The notes beneath the pieces are model-generated. The model did no database searches, was not told the origin of the DNA, and saw nothing but the letters and a program-made list of their open reading frames with translations. From contig NZ_JASLDS010000030.1 in assembly GCF_030151385.1 (NCBI RefSeq), positions 103,483 to 167,482 of the forward strand: DNA of 64,000 bases, given 5' to 3'. The DNA comes from Soonwooa sp. (GTDB lineage Bacteria > Bacteroidota > Bacteroidia > Flavobacteriales > Weeksellaceae). This document shows positions 60,862 to 64,000 of this stretch, one piece after another (position 1 is the first letter of the stretch; the number at the start of each line of letters is the position of its first letter). Position numbers and translations under genes: made by a program.

Positions 60862-60869
60862 CAAAGGTA
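60862..60869 (-). promoter_or_regulatory. -7 box immediately upstream of uvrA
   Basis: TACCTTTG on the minus strand, exact TAnnTTTG, only 8 nt before the preferred ATG, so the transcript would be leaderless or nearly so. No matching -33 TTTG at the right spacing. Confidence 0.5.
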
Positions 60870-60903
60870 CAAATAATCAAATCTTTAGTCATCATACCAA
60901 CAA

Positions 60904-60930
60904 AAAAATCCCAGAAATTTCTGGGATTTT
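60904..60930 (-). terminator. Terminator of DUF3829 lipoprotein gene
   Basis: AAAATCCCAGAAA/TTTCTGGGATTTT perfect stem, 24 nt after the stop codon. Confidence 0.85.
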
Positions 60931-60953
60931 ATGATTATTTAATACTTCTAATC

Positions 60954-61889
60954 TTAGTTAATAAAGTTGTTGTAACTTGAGATTGCAGAATCATAAGAAC
61001 TATCCAAACTACTCATTGTAGATTCGGAAACTTTTCCACTTGCTTTGCAATCACGCATTTCCTTTCTAAGGTCGTCAAGATAGTCACTGATATTCTTATT
61101 GAAGCTATCATAGTAGCCACCTTTTGAACTATAAGAAGTATCTTTAACTTCAAACTTTTTAGCTTGATTAACTTTTAAAGATTTTTCTAATTCATCATAA
61201 GCTTTTTGCACTTCAGCTTCGTTGTACTTCCCTGCTGCAAACGATTTGTCCATTGCGTCATAAGAAGCATCAAGATTGTTCAAGATTGTTTTTGAGCTAA
61301 TGATATAATCTTTAAGTGGGTGATCTTTAAGCGTAATTTCTTCCGCTTTGTCAGCAATTGGTTTCATGGTTTTCATAATCGCATCACCTGAAGAGAAGAA
61401 AGTACTAGAAGCCGCTTCAATTTCTTTAGCAAGTGCATCCGCTTTTGCACCTTTGTCATCTTTATAATCTTCTGCAGACATGTAAGATTTTAACTCATCA
61501 AATTTTTTCTCAATCGTTTCGAAAGAAGATTTAAATCCAGCATAAGACTTGTCCATTGCGTCTTTATCTTTACCAAAAGCTTTTGGTACTTCAGTCGCTT
61601 CTTTCTTACCAAAGCTAATCATCGGCATAACAGATGGAATGAAAGGAACGTTTTCCCCTTTTGATTTCGCAAGAGCTTTGTCAACATATTGCAAAATATT
61701 ATCGACACGCTTAGATTTCTTTTTGTACTCTTCTATTATTTTGTTGTTAAAATCAATAATATCATTCGCATCATCGGCACCTTTTACAGTAGCCTCAGAT
61801 TTCGACGAATCTGTAGCACCATCTTTTTTGCAACTTGTCGACATACCAGCTAATGCTAATGCACCAACTATTAAAAAAACTTTTTTCAT
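60954..61889 (-). CDS. DUF3829 (YiiG-like) lipoprotein
   Basis: Envelope lipoprotein of 311 residues. Signal with lipobox MSTSCKK (Cys20). The rest is helical and Lys/Asp/Ser-rich: FNNKIIEEYKKKSKRVDNIL and YDELEKSLKVNQAKKFEVKD, matching the DUF3829 family whose role is unknown. Tight Lys/Glu heptads suggest a bundle or coiled coil. It is separated by a terminator from uvrA downstream and is divergent to the nuclease gene. Confidence 0.82.
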   Translation of the reverse strand: MKKVFLIVGALALAGMSTSCKKDGATDSSKSEATVKGADDANDIIDFNNKIIEEYKKKSKRVDNILQYVDKALAKSKGENVPFIPSVMPMISFGKKEATEVPKAFGKDKDAMDKSYAGFKSSFETIEKKFDELKSYMSAEDYKDDKGAKADALAKEIEAASSTFFSSGDAIMKTMKPIADKAEEITLKDHPLKDYIISSKTILNNLDASYDAMDKSFAAGKYNEAEVQKAYDELEKSLKVNQAKKFEVKDTSYSSKGGYYDSFNKNISDYLDDLRKEMRDCKASGKVSESTMSSLDSSYDSAISSYNNFIN

Positions 61890-62029
61890 AACGAGAATTT
61901 TTAGTGTTTCATTGTTTGTGGTCTAAATATAGGACAAAAAGACGAAAAACTCCTAAAACCCAACAAAGAATTAACATTTTTTGTTAAAGTATTAAACTTA
62001 TTTTCATCGTAATTTAATTTCCTAGGTTA

Positions 62030-62037
62030 TATCTTTG
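62030..62037 (+). promoter_or_regulatory. -7 box for S1/P1 nuclease gene
   Basis: TATCTTTG exact match, 24 nt before the ATG; no clear -33. Confidence 0.5.
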
Positions 62038-62061
62038 CATTATAAAATCTGAAATTCTGAA

Positions 62062-62856
62062 ATGAAAAAACTTTGGTTAAAAGTCTTGATGCTTGTAAGT
62101 ATCTCTACTTCTATATATTCTTATGCTTGGGGATTGACAGGTCATCGTGTAATTGCAGAGATTGCCGAAAACCATCTTGATGGTCGTGCACGTCGACAAA
62201 TAAAAAAGATAATGGGTCAAGAGCGCCTAGCCTATTGGGCAAACTGGCCAGACTTCATAAAATCTGATAAAACTGGCGTTTGGAAAGAAGCCTCTTCTTG
62301 GCATTACGTTAATATAGATCCACAAACGGATTTCAAAACTTTTGAAGAAAACCTAAAAGCGCAAGCTGGTCCAAGTCTTTACACCCAAATAAGCGTACTT
62401 TCTTCCCAAATTAAAAGTGATAAAACTTCTGAAAAAGACCGAAAAATTGCTTTGATATTTTTAGTTCATCTACTTGGAGATTTGGCGCAACCATTACATG
62501 TTGGACGTGCAGATGATTTGGGTGGGAATAAAATAAATGTTACCTATTTCGGTGAAAAAACCAACCTGCATTCGGTTTGGGATGGTAAATTGGTAGATTC
62601 ACAAAAATACAGCTACTCAGAATACGCGAAACTTCTCGATATTAAAACTAAAGATCAAGTAAAGGCAATACAAGCTGGAACTTTGGAAGATTGGCTCTAT
62701 GATTCTCATAAAATCGCCAACGAAATCTATGCTGCTACTCCTGAAGACAGCAAGTTAGGTTACGACTATCAATATCAATTCAATGAAACAATGGAAAGAC
62801 AACTCCTTTACGGTGGTCTTCGTCTTGCTAAAGTTTTGAATGATGTTTTTAAATAG
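62062..62856 (+). CDS. S1/P1-type zinc nuclease, exported
   Basis: Zinc-dependent 3'-nucleotidase/single-strand nuclease exported to degrade nucleic acids for phosphate or nucleosides. 264 residues. Signal peptide cut before WGLTGH: Trp23 and His28 take the roles of Trp1 and His6 of P1 nuclease, whose N-terminal amine binds zinc. Other zinc ligands: HYVNID, HLLGDLAQPLHVGRADDLGGN (His, Asp, His), and HSVWDGKLVD. All expected residues are present, so it should be active. Own promoter and strong terminator. Confidence 0.92.
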   Translation: MKKLWLKVLMLVSISTSIYSYAWGLTGHRVIAEIAENHLDGRARRQIKKIMGQERLAYWANWPDFIKSDKTGVWKEASSWHYVNIDPQTDFKTFEENLKAQAGPSLYTQISVLSSQIKSDKTSEKDRKIALIFLVHLLGDLAQPLHVGRADDLGGNKINVTYFGEKTNLHSVWDGKLVDSQKYSYSEYAKLLDIKTKDQVKAIQAGTLEDWLYDSHKIANEIYAATPEDSKLGYDYQYQFNETMERQLLYGGLRLAKVLNDVFK

Positions 62857-62944
62857 GTTTTTAGTATTTGGTGTTTGGTTTTTAGCTTTTAGTGAAAAAT
62901 TAAACGTAGAACTTCTAACTCCTAATTTAAAATTCATAAATAAA

Positions 62945-62986
62945 CAAAAACCTTGTTAAGTAAAATGCTTGACAAGGTTTTTGTTT
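62945..62986 (+). terminator. Terminator of nuclease gene
   Basis: CAAAAACCTTGTTAAG/CTTGACAAGGTTTTTG stem (one mismatch) with a 7-nt loop and T tract. Confidence 0.85.
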
Positions 62987-62999
62987 TTGAATGTACAAA

Positions 63000-63107
63000 A
63001 GGGTGCGCGAGCGAAGTGAGCGCGTAATGTAGTTAGTAGTTTTTCGAAAAATTTTTGCCAGTCATTGCCTACACCGAATCTTCGATTTCCGAGGTATGAG
63101 GAACCTT
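63000..63107 (+). repeat. Intergenic GC-richer words before tandem repeats
   Basis: GTGCGCGAGCGAAGTGAGCG and then CACCGAATCTTCGATTTCCG, a mix of short inverted words (GCGCGAGC/GTGAGCGC; GAATCTTCGATTTC). No coding frame. Similar words occur in the first large gap (3676-3825) and at 63635-63665. Confidence 0.4.
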
Positions 63108-63835
63108 AACATTACAAAAAAGTATGAATTCATCAGCATTGTATTAGAAATTTAAAATTCAAATCAAAATTTAACAGGTCGCTCCTACGGAGCTCCATCA
63201 ATAATCCACCATATTTCTATTAACAGAATGCTCCGAAGGAGCATAATTTTAGTCGTATAAGTTGATAACTGAATTTTCAAAAGTTGAAAGAGAATCTTCC
63301 TTCCATTACGCTACATTCTGAATGTCATTCCGAGGCACGAGGAATCTCAACATTACAAAAAGACATTAATTCATCAGCATTGTTAGAAATTTAAAATTCA
63401 AATCAAAATTTAACAGGTCGCTCCTACGGAGCTCCCACAATGATTCAACAAAATACTATTAACAGAATACTCCGACGGAGTATAACTTTAGTCGTATAAG
63501 TTGATAACTGAATTTTCAAAAGTTAGAAGAGAACCTTCCTTCCATTACGTTACATTCTGAATGTCATTCCGAGGTCCGAGGAATCTCAACATTACAAAAA
63601 AGTTTGATATCAGTGATACAATGTTAGATTTCTTCGCTTCGCTTTGAAATCGAAGATTCGGCGAAACCAATAACATTCATAAATAAGATAATCTATCTAG
63701 TAATTGATGTTTCCAACGTAGCAAGAAATTTAAAATTCAAATCAAAATCTAACAGGTCGCTCCTATGGAGCTCCCACAATGATTCATCGAAATGCTATTA
63801 ACAGAATGCTCCGTCGGAGCATAACTATAGTAGTA
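63108..63835 (+). repeat. Tandem repeat of about 240 bp with two hairpins, 2 full and 1 partial copies
   Basis: Copies start near 63108 and 63349; a third hairpin pair is at 63720-63830 after a different spacer. Each has AACAGGTC followed by hairpin GCTCCTACGGAGC, about 45 nt, then TTAACAGAATGCTCCGAAGG (hairpin GCTCCnnnGGAGC), then AAGTTGATAACTGAATTTTC and TGTCATTCCGAGGCACGAGG. In copy 2 the second hairpin is ACTCC...GGAGT, both arms changed together. In copy 3 the first loop reads TAT. No coding frame. Confidence 0.88.
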
Positions 63836-63869
63836 AAAATCTAAAAATATCTTTTTGTTGTTTATGTAA

Positions 63870-64000
63870 TTCAATTCATAATTCATAATTCATAATTCAT
63901 AATTCATAATTCATAATTCATAATTCATAATTCATAATTCATAATTCATAATTCATAATTCATAATTCATAATTCATAATTCATAATTCATAATTCATAA
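63870..64000 (+). repeat. 9-bp tandem array (TTCATAATT), continues past right edge
   Basis: About fourteen perfect TTCATAATT units up to the last base. Same unit as the array at 3488-3672. Confidence 0.92.

Noticed and set aside
63108..63835. Possible CRISPR array
   Set aside because: Repeat units are about 240 bp with two hairpins and no regular 30-40 nt spacers; no cas genes in the window.

Overview
This is an AT-rich stretch of chromosome from a Bacteroidota bacterium, most likely class Flavobacteriia, family Weeksellaceae (Chryseobacterium-like). Four things point there: four exported proteins end in type IX secretion (T9SS type A) sorting domains with the YPNPA-type motif; promoters fit the Bacteroidetes pattern (TTTG, about 19-23 nt, TAnnTTTG) rather than the E. 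coli one; Shine-Dalgarno sequences are largely absent; and several families are typical of the group (monomeric isocitrate dehydrogenase, DUF4476, DUF6157, TPR-AraC regulators, adenylate cyclases with TPR or 7TM modules). I found no rRNA, tRNA, CRISPR array or prophage. It is mostly ordinary chromosome with a few decayed genes and several repeat-rich intergenic stretches.

Layout. 1-8.4 kb: tilS (cut by the left edge), an OmpA-like lipoprotein, an O-methyltransferase overlapping an NlpC/P60 hydrolase, a 670-bp repeat-filled gap, an iron-dependent alcohol dehydrogenase, a DEAD-box helicase, an NlpE-META lipoprotein and an HSL-type esterase. 8.6-14.4 kb: two tandem AraC regulators, an IS200/RAYT-type transposase broken by an amber codon beside a dense cluster of REP-like palindromes, an NAD(P)-binding/DJ-1 gene pair and an orphan histidine kinase. 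14.6-25.6 kb: S9 peptidase, SecG, MFS exporter, three T9SS proteins, DUF4476 protein, lipoamide dehydrogenase and a glycosyltransferase. 25.6-39.2 kb: RecQ, KdsD-like isomerase, TatC, MscS, then a tight five-gene minus-strand run (two adenylate cyclases, HD hydrolase, YitT membrane protein, Crp/Fnr regulator), preceded by DUF763 and thiol peroxidase genes. 39.4-51.3 kb: T9SS sialate-esterase-like protein, a wrecked rluF pseudogene, isocitrate dehydrogenase, a TPR histidine kinase split by a frameshift with its response regulator, a 52-residue exported protein, two unrecognised envelope proteins and a TPR-AraC regulator. 51.5-64 kb: SDR/darcynin pair, Crp/Fnr regulator, KatG, methylglyoxal synthase, DUF421 protein, UvrA, DUF3829 lipoprotein, S1/P1 nuclease, then about 1.1 kb of tandem and hairpin repeats to the right edge.

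How the genes work together. The best candidate for a little-described system is the run at 30.9-37.4 kb. Two class III cyclases with complete adenylate-type active sites, about 79% identical to each other in the catalytic domain, are followed with 11-32 nt gaps by an HD phosphohydrolase, a YitT membrane protein and a Crp/Fnr regulator. It reads as a make/break/sense cassette for a cyclic nucleotide, but the Crp protein lacks a recognisable cAMP phosphate-binding cassette, so the link is an inference. Peroxide defence (Tpx, KatG) and aldehyde metabolism (alcohol dehydrogenase, MgsA) are scattered rather than clustered.

The clearest sequence-level discoveries are the amber-interrupted transposase next to its likely REP substrates, the rluF pseudogene (internal deletion plus frameshifts, missed by ORF calling), the one-base frameshift in the TPR kinase, a 38-bp perfect direct repeat (a terminator) flanking an LRR-T9SS gene, and a tandem hairpin repeat at the right end with a compensatory base-pair change.
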